Below, piece by piece: positions 36,700 through 45,550 of a stretch of DNA of 64,000 nucleotides. A program made the translations under genes and the position numbers. Numbering within the stretch: position 1 is the stretch's first letter; every line of letters starts with the position of its first letter. This stretch comes from Idiomarinaceae bacterium HL-53 (GTDB lineage: Bacteria > Pseudomonadota > Gammaproteobacteria > Enterobacterales > Alteromonadaceae). Location: contig LN899469.1 of assembly GCA_001458075.1 (NCBI GenBank), positions 1,524,659 through 1,588,658 on the forward strand. Direction: 5' to 3'. The notes under the pieces are model-generated. The model ran no database searches and had not been told where the DNA came from. It was given only the letters and a program-made list of their open reading frames with translations.

Positions 36700-38478
36700 A
36701 TGGCCGATTATAAAGCTGCCGTTCAAGACATGAATTTTTTACTAGACGATGTGTTTCACGTTGCGAGCGACTGGGAAAAAATGCCAGCGCTGGCGGAAAT
36801 GATGGATGCAGATACCGCCAAGGCAATTCTTGATGAAGCTGCCAAGTTAACAGAAACCTTGATTGCTCCGAATGCGCGTGCCGCAGACGAAGAAGGCATT
36901 CATTTTGAAGACACAGTAGTCATAACTCCCAATGGTTACAAAGAACAGTTTGCACAGCTTGCTGCTGGCGGTTGGGTTGGCGTCACGGCGAATCCGGAAT
37001 TCGGCGGTATGGGTTTACCGAAAGTGCTGTCGGCACAATATGAAGAAATGATGTGTGCGGCAGATATTTCTTTCTCTCTATATTCAGGTTTAACGGCGGG
37101 CGCCATTATGACGCTCGATTTGCATGGTTCGGATGAACTGAAAGAGCAATATCTACCGCGGCTGGCAGCTGGTGAGTGGACCGGAACCATGTGTCTTACC
37201 GAGCCTCATTGTGGTACAGACTTAGGGATTATTCGTACTAAGGCAGAGCCGCAAGAAGACGGTAGCTTCGCGCTTACAGGAACCAAGATTTTTATTACGG
37301 GTGGGGAGCATGATCTTGCAGAGAACATTGTTCACTTAGTGCTCGCAAAACTCCCTGACGCGCCAGAGGGAACAAAGGGTATTTCATTGTTCCTCGTACC
37401 TAAATTCTTAGTGAATGAAGATGGCAGTTTAGGTGAGCGTAACCCAGTGGCAGCAGGCTCGACCGAACATAAAATGGGAATTCACGCGTCGGCAACATGT
37501 GTGATGAACTTTGACGGCGCCAAGGGTTGGTTAGTTGGCGAACCGCATAAAGGTCTTGCAGCGATGTTCACAATGATGAACTACGAGCGTTTAGGTGTGG
37601 GCATTCAAGGCTTAGGCGCCGCCGCGCGCTCCTATTGTACTGCGCTTGATTACGCGAACGACCGTCGTCAAGGCCGTGGAGCGAAAGCAACGAGAGACGC
37701 GGCTGCGAATGCTGATCCATTGCTCGTGCATGGTGATATTCGTCGCATGCTGTTAACCATGAAAGCCTTCATTGAGGGCGGGCGCGCCTTCTCAACCTAT
37801 GTTGGGCAACAGCTTGACCGCGCAAAATATGCAGAAAGCGAAACACAGCGTGAACAAGCAGACGCGCTAGTAGCTCTGTTGACGCCTGTTGCAAAAGCCT
37901 TTATGACAGATACTGGCCTCGAGGCAACTTTACACGGTCAGCAAATATTAGGCGGGCATGGTTATGTGCGTGAATGGGGGCAAGAGCAATGGGTTCGCGA
38001 TTGTCGAATTGCACAAATTTATGAAGGAACCAATGGAATTCAAGCGCTCGATTTACTCGGCCGTAAAGTCGCAGGTAGTCGTGGGAAGTTGCTCCAACCG
38101 CTGGTTGCTGAGATTCGCTCATTCCTCTCGGAAGACGCCGGAGAGTGGGACGCTCAATATGAAGAGCTCGAGATTTTAGTGGGTGAGCTAGAGCGAATCA
38201 CGGGCGAAGTGCTGCAGCAGGTTGCTGATGATGAAAATATCATCAATAGTGTTGCTGTGGAGTACTTGCACTTAGTTGGCTATATCAGTTACGCGTACAT
38301 GTGGCTGCGCATGGCAAGAGCCGCTGAAGCGTCAAGCCATTCCGCGAGCTTTATTCAAGGGAAACAGAAAACTGCAAGGTTTTACTTTGCTAAAGTGTTA
38401 CCTCGTGTTTACGGCTTAATGCCCGCGATAGAAGCTGGCTCAGCTGATTTATTTAGCTTCTCGGGTGACGAATTCTAA
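36700..38478 (+). CDS. Acyl-CoA dehydrogenase (AcdA/DmdC-like)
   Basis: FAD-dependent acyl-CoA dehydrogenase of 592 residues. It has an N-terminal extension, MADYKAAVQDMNFLLDDVF, and a C-terminal domain of the long subgroup that includes DmdC and related fatty acyl-CoA enzymes. Core motifs: MCLTEPHCGTDLG and KIFITGGEHDL for FAD binding, and a C-terminal QIYEGTNGIQALDL that carries the expected catalytic glutamate. GGAGG lies just before the ATG at 36700; a longer frame from a GTG at 36658 has no ribosome site. Substrate chain length cannot be told. A strong terminator follows. Confidence 0.92.
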   Translation: MADYKAAVQDMNFLLDDVFHVASDWEKMPALAEMMDADTAKAILDEAAKLTETLIAPNARAADEEGIHFEDTVVITPNGYKEQFAQLAAGGWVGVTANPEFGGMGLPKVLSAQYEEMMCAADISFSLYSGLTAGAIMTLDLHGSDELKEQYLPRLAAGEWTGTMCLTEPHCGTDLGIIRTKAEPQEDGSFALTGTKIFITGGEHDLAENIVHLVLAKLPDAPEGTKGISLFLVPKFLVNEDGSLGERNPVAAGSTEHKMGIHASATCVMNFDGAKGWLVGEPHKGLAAMFTMMNYERLGVGIQGLGAAARSYCTALDYANDRRQGRGAKATRDAAANADPLLVHGDIRRMLLTMKAFIEGGRAFSTYVGQQLDRAKYAESETQREQADALVALLTPVAKAFMTDTGLEATLHGQQILGGHGYVREWGQEQWVRDCRIAQIYEGTNGIQALDLLGRKVAGSRGKLLQPLVAEIRSFLSEDAGEWDAQYEELEILVGELERITGEVLQQVADDENIINSVAVEYLHLVGYISYAYMWLRMARAAEASSHSASFIQGKQKTARFYFAKVLPRVYGLMPAIEAGSADLFSFSGDEF

Positions 38479-38508
38479 AGTTCGCTCGCAAAGTATGAAC
38501 AATACCAA

Positions 38509-38554
38509 GAACCCCAGATTGATGCGTCTACATCAATCTGGGGTTCATTTTTTG
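38509..38554 (+). terminator. Rho-independent terminator after the acyl-CoA dehydrogenase gene
   Basis: A perfect 16-base stem (38509-38524 with 38531-38546) with a six-base loop, followed by ATTTTTT. Confidence 0.9.
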
Positions 38555-38642
38555 TGGCCCAAAATAAGCCGAGAGATGATTGCACCTTTATTCAAACACA
38601 GGCATTATTATTACTCACTTCCGCATAAATAATTATAACAAT

Positions 38643-39590
38643 ATGAATAACAAACAGAATGCGGTGTCTCTTTCGCGAGCTCCATTAGTGATCATCAGCG
38701 TCGTGGTTTTTCTTATTTGGTTGGCGTTATGGTCGGTTGCAACCTTAATGGAATACGCACCGCACACAAGTATTTGGTTTCCGCCTGCGGGCCTCACGTT
38801 TGCTTTATTGCTGGTACTTACATGGAGAGCCATACCCGGTATATTTCTCGCAATTCTTGTTACCGGAGGGTTAGCGAACGTCTTGTATGGAAGTCAGCAA
38901 TCGTTTCTCGACACGCTTCTAAGCTCGGCCTGTTTCAGTATCTCGCATATTGGTGTTTATGGCTTAACGGCACTGCTATTGCGTTTTGTACTGGTAAATG
39001 TTGCAAAACGGCTCACTCAAAAAGTGTTGTGGTTCTTACTGTTGAGTGCAGTAGGGTCTTTTGCCGCCGCTTATAGTGGCATTAGCGCCTTAGTAATGAG
39101 TGAACTGATTGCCGCCGAAGATATGCAAAACCTTCTGTTGCCTTGGTGGATAGGTGATTTGGCGGGTGTTGTGATCTTAAGCCCGATGGTACTGGCGGTG
39201 ATGAGCAGCAACCATTCAGAGTTTAAGGAGCTGTTAAACCTACAAGGTGAACGAACGCCTTTGGTTGATTTGCAGAGTGTTCTCTTAAAAATTCTAATTG
39301 CAATCGTCTTATTAGCGAGCACCATGGCACTCACGTTTTGGTTGGAGCATATCGCAATCGCATTCAGTATCTTCCTAATTGCGGTCCCAATTATTTGGGT
39401 AGTGCGCGAAGACGGTTCGACGGCCACGGGTGTTATGTTACTGACACTGAGCTTCTTTACTGCAATATTGATCGATGTGTTCGCGATGATGGAGTACGCA
39501 GCGTTGTATCAGTTTGCACTCATTTTTATGGCTGCGGTGACTTGGCTCTCACTTGCGACAGCAAAGGAAAAACAACTTACCGGCGCGTAG
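38643..39590 (+). CDS. Stand-alone MASE1-domain membrane protein
   Basis: A 315-residue protein with about eight hydrophobic helices and the MASE1 pattern near the N-terminus (HTSIWFPPAGLTFALL). MASE1 is a membrane sensor usually fused to GGDEF, EAL or histidine kinase domains. Here the chain stops right after the last helix, with no output domain. The start is uncertain: ATG 38643 fits the first helix but lacks a Shine-Dalgarno sequence; a TTG at 38580 is possible. The 3' end overlaps the convergent gene by 14 bases. Confidence 0.78.
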   Translation: MNNKQNAVSLSRAPLVIISVVVFLIWLALWSVATLMEYAPHTSIWFPPAGLTFALLLVLTWRAIPGIFLAILVTGGLANVLYGSQQSFLDTLLSSACFSISHIGVYGLTALLLRFVLVNVAKRLTQKVLWFLLLSAVGSFAAAYSGISALVMSELIAAEDMQNLLLPWWIGDLAGVVILSPMVLAVMSSNHSEFKELLNLQGERTPLVDLQSVLLKILIAIVLLASTMALTFWLEHIAIAFSIFLIAVPIIWVVREDGSTATGVMLLTLSFFTAILIDVFAMMEYAALYQFALIFMAAVTWLSLATAKEKQLTGA

Positions 39591-40092
39591 GTTTTTGATC
39601 GCCAGTTTGAGGAGCCGCAAGTTGATAGCGGTTATTCACTTTGTGGGTAACCACTTGCCATCTCATGTCGCGCCACTCAAAACAAGCTTCTCGTGTCGAC
39701 ATCTCATAAAGCGAGCGCCCCATGAATTGGGCTTGCCCCTCAACACTTGCCTGCATACAAAAGCGCTCTTCGCTTTCCTCAGTTACTTCGATGTTGTCCG
39801 AAGTTGCCTTAGGTGTTTCTGTGTCGTCACTTGCTTGCTCAAGTGTATATAAAACTTTCTTACGCGTGAGTGTTCGGCTTTCTTCCACAAAATTGAGCAC
39901 AAATGTGTGTTGCTGCAGTTCGTATTCCGGAGCAAGCCACGGCTCTAGAATTGTCGCTTGATGGCTGAAAAAAGCATCTTCAAACGCAAGGTAAACCTCA
40001 GCAGGTGTCGACTTGGCAGAGACAGCGTTGGCGGCAACTGGGAGACATGCGAAAAGCAGAGTAAAGCCGAACACTAAGTGGCGTTGCACCAT
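39577..40092 (-). CDS. Uncharacterised exported protein
   Basis: A 171-residue protein with a signal peptide (hydrophobic stretch followed by LPVAANA near residue 22). The mature part begins with a helix (TPAEVYLAFEDAFF) and has a basic tail. It looks like a small SnoaL/NTF2-type fold, but this is only an impression. I chose the ATG at 40092 because TTGGAG precedes it. It lies downstream of rlmD with 32 bases between the two genes in the opposite order of transcription start, so it has its own ribosome site and may be co-transcribed from rlmD. No function can be proposed. Confidence 0.7.
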   Translation of the reverse strand: MVQRHLVFGFTLLFACLPVAANAVSAKSTPAEVYLAFEDAFFSHQATILEPWLAPEYELQQHTFVLNFVEESRTLTRKKVLYTLEQASDDTETPKATSDNIEVTEESEERFCMQASVEGQAQFMGRSLYEMSTREACFEWRDMRWQVVTHKVNNRYQLAAPQTGDQKPTRR

Positions 40093-40124
40093 GTTTAAAA
40101 TCTCCAAAGAATCCTTCTTTAAGC

Positions 40125-41555
40125 CTAATCGTTATTTTCTGCTTTGCCAGTTCTTTTCAATAGAACCATCGTTTCAATATGGGCAGTTTGTGCAAACATA
40201 TCAATAATCGATATTTTTTCGATGGTATAACCACCCTCGAGCAGATACTTTAAGTCGCGTGCTAAAGTGTCTGGATTGCAGGACACATACAAAATGCGAG
40301 AGGCTTTTATTTGCGCGCCCAAACGACAGAAGGACAGCGCCCCAGCTCGCGGGGGATCAAGCAATACGGCCTGGTAATCAAGAGATTGTTGCAGCATTTT
40401 TACAGCACTCTCGCTCGCCAAATCAGACTGAATAAAACGTGTATTCTCAAACCCGAACGCTGCCGCATTATGCTCGCCTCGCGAAACTTGAAGCGCTGCT
40501 CCTTCAACTGCGGTGACCTCACATACCTGAGGGGCGAGGGCAAAGGTAAAGTTGCCAAAGCCGGCAAATAATTCAAGCACGGAATCGGTCGGGCTTGGGT
40601 TAAGCCACGCAATCGCTTGTTGCACCATTTGTTCATTCACACCACGGTTCACTTGAATAAACTCATTCGGGCCAAATTTCAGTCTCTTGCCTTGCGTGAA
40701 ATAACCAAATTCAATCTCGTTCACACCATCCAGAGTTTTGAAATAATTCAGCTGCTCTGACTCGTTGTCTTGTATAACAACTTGCACGTTGTGCTCGGTT
40801 TGCCATGCTTGCCAAATATCCCTTTGCGCAGGAGAGAGCGCTCGCGTACTGCGAACGAGAAGGTAGGGAACCGCCTCGGTCGCACTCACATCGTTTATTC
40901 CAAGCTCAAGGTGACCGAGTGTTTTAATTGCAGGATATCCTTTCAGAAGCTCTTGCAATGTGCCTATGAGCGGCCTTAACGGTTCTGCTGCAACCCAGCA
41001 ATCATGGATTGGAATAATGTCTTTGCTCCGTTTGGCCCGAAAACCGAGATGCCGAGTGCGCGGCGCTATCGCGAGGCGAATACGACGCCGGTATTCATAT
41101 TCGCGACTTGCAATGGGAGCCTGCCAAGGCAAGCTCTGCAACTGGCAAGATTTCTCAATTTGTTCTGCAACGGTTTGTTGCTTCAACTCAAGCTGATGCG
41201 GATAGCTCGCATATTGTAGTTGACAGCCGCCGCAGTCATCGAAGTGAGGGCAGGGCGGTGCGATACGATGCGCAGACGGATTCGCTATCGAGAGCAGCTC
41301 TGCCTCGTCGTAGCGGTCGTGCTGCGCTGTAATTTTGATCTGCACTTGTTCATTGGGCAGTGCATTTGCAACAAAAACAACTTTACCCTGAGCTGTATGG
41401 GCCAAACCCCGCCCGTCATGGCTTAGTTTTTGTATTGTGAGGCATTCACCCTCAGACATAGAAGAACGCACCTCAGAGCGATGCTCTTGAGGTGCGTCTT
41501 TGCGTTTCGTCGCCTTGGGTTTAAATCCGCGGCGACGATCAAACAACGAAGGCAT
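40125..41555 (-). CDS. rlmD: 23S rRNA (uracil-1939-C5)-methyltransferase RlmD
   Basis: Methylates U1939 of 23S rRNA with S-adenosylmethionine. It has an N-terminal basic tail, then a TRAM domain (about residues 33-95), the iron-sulfur cysteines in CPHFDDCGGCQ and a fourth cysteine later. The C-terminal methyltransferase domain shows LELFAGFGNFTF, and the catalytic cysteine is in YVSCNPDTLARD. The 476-residue length exceeds the 433 of E. coli because of the N-terminal tail. Its ribosome site (GGAG) lies inside the last codons of putA, so the two genes are likely one transcript. Confidence 0.94.
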   Translation of the reverse strand: MPSLFDRRRGFKPKATKRKDAPQEHRSEVRSSMSEGECLTIQKLSHDGRGLAHTAQGKVVFVANALPNEQVQIKITAQHDRYDEAELLSIANPSAHRIAPPCPHFDDCGGCQLQYASYPHQLELKQQTVAEQIEKSCQLQSLPWQAPIASREYEYRRRIRLAIAPRTRHLGFRAKRSKDIIPIHDCWVAAEPLRPLIGTLQELLKGYPAIKTLGHLELGINDVSATEAVPYLLVRSTRALSPAQRDIWQAWQTEHNVQVVIQDNESEQLNYFKTLDGVNEIEFGYFTQGKRLKFGPNEFIQVNRGVNEQMVQQAIAWLNPSPTDSVLELFAGFGNFTFALAPQVCEVTAVEGAALQVSRGEHNAAAFGFENTRFIQSDLASESAVKMLQQSLDYQAVLLDPPRAGALSFCRLGAQIKASRILYVSCNPDTLARDLKYLLEGGYTIEKISIIDMFAQTAHIETMVLLKRTGKAENND

Positions 41556-41561
41556 GAAACA

Positions 41562-44500
41562 CTAGTCTCCGAGTGAGAGGAGTGTTGCGTTACCACCCAC
41601 CGCTGTGATGTTGTCGGTAAAGGTTTTCTCTGTCATGAACGCATAAAGGTAGTGTGGACCTCCAGCTTTTGGCCCGGTTCCTGAAAGGCCTCGACCACCG
41701 AAAGGTTGCACCCCTACAACGGCACCAATTTGGTTACGATTAATATAAACGTTCCCGACATTGATACGTTTAGCCACGTCATAAGCGAACGACTCATTGC
41801 GGCTATGAATTCCGAAGGTTAAGCCAAAGCCGGTGTTGTTAATATCGTCAATCACTTGATCGATATTCTCACGTTTAAAGCGGATAACATGCAGAATTGG
41901 ACCAAAGTTTTCACGCACTAGCTGTGAAATACTGTCAATCTCAATCGCTGTTGGCGTTACGTAAGTTCCACCTTTGGTATATTCCGGCATCGGCGCTTCA
42001 CCGATGATCTTCCCAGAGTGGTGCATGTCGATAATGTGTTGCTCAAGGTTGGTTTTGGCCACGCCATCGATCACAGGACCTACGTCAGTTTTATGGTCCA
42101 TTGGGTCGCCCACCAACAGCTCTTGCATTGCACCTTCTAACAGTTCAATGATGCGATCGGCCACGTCGTCTTGTACGTAAAGTACTCGTAATGCCGAACA
42201 GCGTTGACCAGCGCTCTTGAACGCGCTCGCCACAATATCAGTGACCGACTGCTCAGGTAATGCTGTTGAGTCGATCAACATGGCATTCTGACCACCGGTT
42301 TCGGCAATCAATGGCACAATAGCGCCGGTTCGAGCCGCGAGTGCTCGATTAATTGCTTGTGCCGTATTGGTCGAACCGGTGAAACATACACCCGCAATAT
42401 GCTCTTGGCTTGTTAGGTATGAACCGATTTCAGCACCGTTTCCTGGTAAGAAGTGGAGTACATCGCCTGGAATACCTGCTTCATGTGCTAACTGAATTGC
42501 GCGGAATGCGATCAGTCCAGTTTGCTCCGCCGGTTTTGCAATCACACAGTTCCCGGTTGCGAGTGCTGCGGTGATCTGACCTAAGAAGATCGCTAACGGG
42601 AAGTTCCACGGGCTAATACAGATAAAGGTTCCCCGACCTTGTACGAACAGCTCGTTGGTTTCGCCCGTTGGGCCAGGAAGTTTCTCACCTTCGCCCATCA
42701 GTTTGCGAGCTTGTAGCGCATAGTAACGACAGAAATCGACCGCTTCGCGAACTTCATCAATACCATCTTGTAACGACTTACCTGCCTCCAGCGTACATAA
42801 CGCAATGAGCTCATGAAGATTTTCTTCGAGCAAGTCAGCCAGTTTCTCTAACATGGCTGCGCGTTCATCGGCGCTACGTCGAGTCCATGCGGGATAAGCT
42901 TGGTTCGCTGTATTCAATGCTGTTTCTGCGAGCTCTGCGTCTGCCCAGCCAATGGTTCCTACTTGGTGCGTACTCTCTTGCGGGCAAACAACGCCTACAC
43001 GTTGGCCTGCTTCTACTAATTTGCCACCAACGAGTGGGCCGCCCTGCCATTGATTATTTCTGAAGCTTCTTACTTTTTCGAAGAATGCATCGCCTTGTGA
43101 GTGAATATTCATATTTAACCCCAAAGAATTCTTACGTTTACCAAAGATTTGAGTTGGCAAAGGAATTTTGTCGTTTGCAAACTGCTCACGCTGCTTTAAG
43201 AGCGTAATCGGATGTTCTGCGAGCGCTTCAACCGGCACGCTCGGGTCAAGCAATTTATGTACAAACGAGCTATTCGCGCCGTTTTCAAGCAAACGACGGA
43301 CGAGATATGGCAGCAGATCTTTGTGTGCACCTACGGGTGCGTAAATACGCACACTGCGGCCTGGCTCTTCAGCAATGACCTGGTCGTACAGATCTTTACC
43401 CATGCCATGTAAACGCTGGAACTCGTAGCGACGGCCATTCGCCATGTCTTGAATTGCACAAATCGTGTGTGCGTTATGCGTGGCAAACTGCGGAAAAATA
43501 TAACCGTCAGTATCGTCACTTAGTAAGTAGCGAGAACAAGCCATGTAGGAAACATCGGTGCTTGCTTTGCGTGTGAATACTGGATAACCAGTGAGGCCGT
43601 GCTGCTGTGCATGCTTTATCTCGGTATCCCAGTACGCACCTTTCACTAACCGCACAGGTATCTCGTCGCCACATTCTTTCGCAAGCGCGTTAATCCAGCA
43701 TAGTACTGGCAATGCTCTTTTCGAGTATGCTTGAACGACTAAGCCGAAGCGAGGCCAACCTTTGCACACACCACTGCGATAAACCTTTTCAAATAGCTCT
43801 AGTGATAGCTCCAAGCGATCCATCTCTTCGGCGTCAATAGTTACCCCCACATCGGCATTTTTAGCCAGCGTAATGAGTTCAGTGAGGGTTGCAGCCAACT
43901 CCGTCATAACCCGATCATGATTTGCAACTTCGTAGCGAGGGTGCAATGCAGAGAGCTTGATAGAGATGGTTGGACGCGGAACCTCTGGATTGTTAAAGTT
44001 TTCTGCCGCTACTTTATTAATAGAATCGATATACGCTTGGCGGAAGCGATCTGCATCATGTTTCGTGAGCGCTGCTTCACCTAGCATGTCGTATGCATGG
44101 GTATAGCCTTGCGCGCGTTTGTCGCGGCTGTTCTTCAAGGCTTCTTCAATAGTGCGGCCAAGTACGAACTGTTTCCCCATGATTTTCATGGCAGTGTAGG
44201 TCGCACGGCGCACCACAGGTAGCCCCAATCGGCGAACCATGCGACGGAAGTAATTGATCGGCTGTTGCTCAATTCGGCCCGCTGGGTTAATGACCTTGTT
44301 TGCGAAACTCAACGCAAAGGTCCCTGTATTCACCAAGATAGACTCGGACTTACTCTTGTATTCTTGCCACTCGCCCAGCCCCAATTTATCGCGAATTAAC
44401 GCGTCGGCTGTGTGTGCATCTGGAATTCGTAAAAGTGCTTCAGCCAAACACATCAGCACGATCCCTTCTTGGGTATCTAAGCTGTACTGTTGTAAAAAAG

Positions 44501-44726
44501 TATCTACAAGTTCACCACCGTCTGCCTTTTCGCGTACTCTCGAAATAAGGTCTGCGGCGTTTTTATTTACCTTAGATAGAGCCTCAGCGTCTTGCTCTAC
44601 GAGCTGGAGTAACTCTTCTAGATACTGATTTTCATCGACAATATAGTTGTCGGAGATGGCTTGCCAGAGCTCGCTCAACTGCGCGGCTTCAAACCGCTGG
44701 TCTAACACCTGACTTGCTTTAAACAT
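41562..44726 (-). CDS. putA: Bifunctional proline dehydrogenase / glutamate-semialdehyde dehydrogenase (PutA without DNA-binding domain)
   Basis: Oxidises proline to glutamate in two steps on one peripheral inner-membrane protein. 1054 residues. The FAD-dependent proline dehydrogenase barrel (about 130-450) shows TIDAEEMDRLELS, RLVKGAYWDTEIK and YAPVGAHKDLLPYLVRRL. The NAD+-dependent aldehyde dehydrogenase domain (about 550-1030) has AETGGQNAML and the nucleophile in SAGQRCSALRV. I chose the ATG at 44726 because TAGGAG precedes it; the frame is open to 44894 without similarity. The ribbon-helix-helix domain that makes E. coli PutA (1320 residues) its own repressor is absent, so regulation must differ. 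Confidence 0.95.
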   Translation of the reverse strand: MFKASQVLDQRFEAAQLSELWQAISDNYIVDENQYLEELLQLVEQDAEALSKVNKNAADLISRVREKADGGELVDTFLQQYSLDTQEGIVLMCLAEALLRIPDAHTADALIRDKLGLGEWQEYKSKSESILVNTGTFALSFANKVINPAGRIEQQPINYFRRMVRRLGLPVVRRATYTAMKIMGKQFVLGRTIEEALKNSRDKRAQGYTHAYDMLGEAALTKHDADRFRQAYIDSINKVAAENFNNPEVPRPTISIKLSALHPRYEVANHDRVMTELAATLTELITLAKNADVGVTIDAEEMDRLELSLELFEKVYRSGVCKGWPRFGLVVQAYSKRALPVLCWINALAKECGDEIPVRLVKGAYWDTEIKHAQQHGLTGYPVFTRKASTDVSYMACSRYLLSDDTDGYIFPQFATHNAHTICAIQDMANGRRYEFQRLHGMGKDLYDQVIAEEPGRSVRIYAPVGAHKDLLPYLVRRLLENGANSSFVHKLLDPSVPVEALAEHPITLLKQREQFANDKIPLPTQIFGKRKNSLGLNMNIHSQGDAFFEKVRSFRNNQWQGGPLVGGKLVEAGQRVGVVCPQESTHQVGTIGWADAELAETALNTANQAYPAWTRRSADERAAMLEKLADLLEENLHELIALCTLEAGKSLQDGIDEVREAVDFCRYYALQARKLMGEGEKLPGPTGETNELFVQGRGTFICISPWNFPLAIFLGQITAALATGNCVIAKPAEQTGLIAFRAIQLAHEAGIPGDVLHFLPGNGAEIGSYLTSQEHIAGVCFTGSTNTAQAINRALAARTGAIVPLIAETGGQNAMLIDSTALPEQSVTDIVASAFKSAGQRCSALRVLYVQDDVADRIIELLEGAMQELLVGDPMDHKTDVGPVIDGVAKTNLEQHIIDMHHSGKIIGEAPMPEYTKGGTYVTPTAIEIDSISQLVRENFGPILHVIRFKRENIDQVIDDINNTGFGLTFGIHSRNESFAYDVAKRINVGNVYINRNQIGAVVGVQPFGGRGLSGTGPKAGGPHYLYAFMTEKTFTDNITAVGGNATLLSLGD

Positions 44727-44929
44727 TGCGTCTCCTATATACGATTGCCCAAGAATAGCATAGCAAAATCGAACCCATGGGCATGGGCGCAAGTATAAGC
44801 GGATTTTTTCGCCGGTAAAGGAAAGTCGACCACTTTTTGAAAATATTTTGAGCTGGTAAGACAACGGTTGACCCCGCATAAGATAAACACTCAAAATGGA
44901 GCGATGAATAGCAATTTAGGAATGAACCT

Positions 44930-45547
44930 GTGTCTGAACATACCGAAATTGAATTGAAATACCTCGTGTCTACGCAGCAACAAGAAGCACTTCTTGATTG
45001 GCTCAGAGAACAAGGGATGTATGTTGGCAGCAAGCGCTTGGAAAACCTGTATTTTGATACGGCAACGGGCGATATTCAGAAACGTAAAATGGGTTTACGA
45101 ATCCGGCGCTGGCCGGGTGGTGCTGAGCAAACAATTAAATTAGCCGGGAAGGTTCAAGGCGCAATGAGTCAGCGGCCCGAATACAATGCACCAACGCAAC
45201 TTGCCGTGCCCCATTTAACCGCTTTTCCAAGTGATATTTGGCCTAGCGATTTTCGTCCCGACGAGGTAACGACGCGTTTAGAGTTGCAATTTGAAGTTCA
45301 CTTTACCCGACAGTTTTTTCACTTCGAACAGGCGCAAACACAAATTGAGATGGCATTAGATGAGGGGTTTATTAGTGCCAACGGCAAACGTGAAGCGATT
45401 TTAGAGCTTGAGCTTGAACTTAAACAAGGCGATATCACAGTGCTTGAGCAGCTTGCTGAGCAGTTACTCACGCGTTTCGATTTGCAAGCGGGCGAGCTGA
45501 GCAAAGCCCAGCGTGGTTTTGCGTTGCTAACTCAGCGGGAAGGTTAG
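44930..45547 (+). CDS. CYTH domain protein (inorganic triphosphatase-like)
   Basis: A 205-residue triphosphate-tunnel enzyme. The signature ExExK is seen as EIELKYLV at residues 5-12; alternating acidic and basic residues of the tunnel follow (RKMGLRIRRWPGG, LELELELKQGD). It corresponds to the N-terminal half of E. coli YgiF, without the CHAD domain. The start is GTG at 44930 with AGGA upstream. It is followed after three bases by glnE, the same pairing as ygiF-glnE. The likely activity is hydrolysis of tripolyphosphate. Confidence 0.88.
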   Translation: MSEHTEIELKYLVSTQQQEALLDWLREQGMYVGSKRLENLYFDTATGDIQKRKMGLRIRRWPGGAEQTIKLAGKVQGAMSQRPEYNAPTQLAVPHLTAFPSDIWPSDFRPDEVTTRLELQFEVHFTRQFFHFEQAQTQIEMALDEGFISANGKREAILELELELKQGDITVLEQLAEQLLTRFDLQAGELSKAQRGFALLTQREG

Positions 45548-45550
45548 AGC

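Noticed and set aside
44727..44894. N-terminal extension of PutA as a possible DNA-binding domain
   Set aside because: The 56 residues do not resemble a ribbon-helix-helix domain, and a good ribosome site lies before the ATG at 44726.
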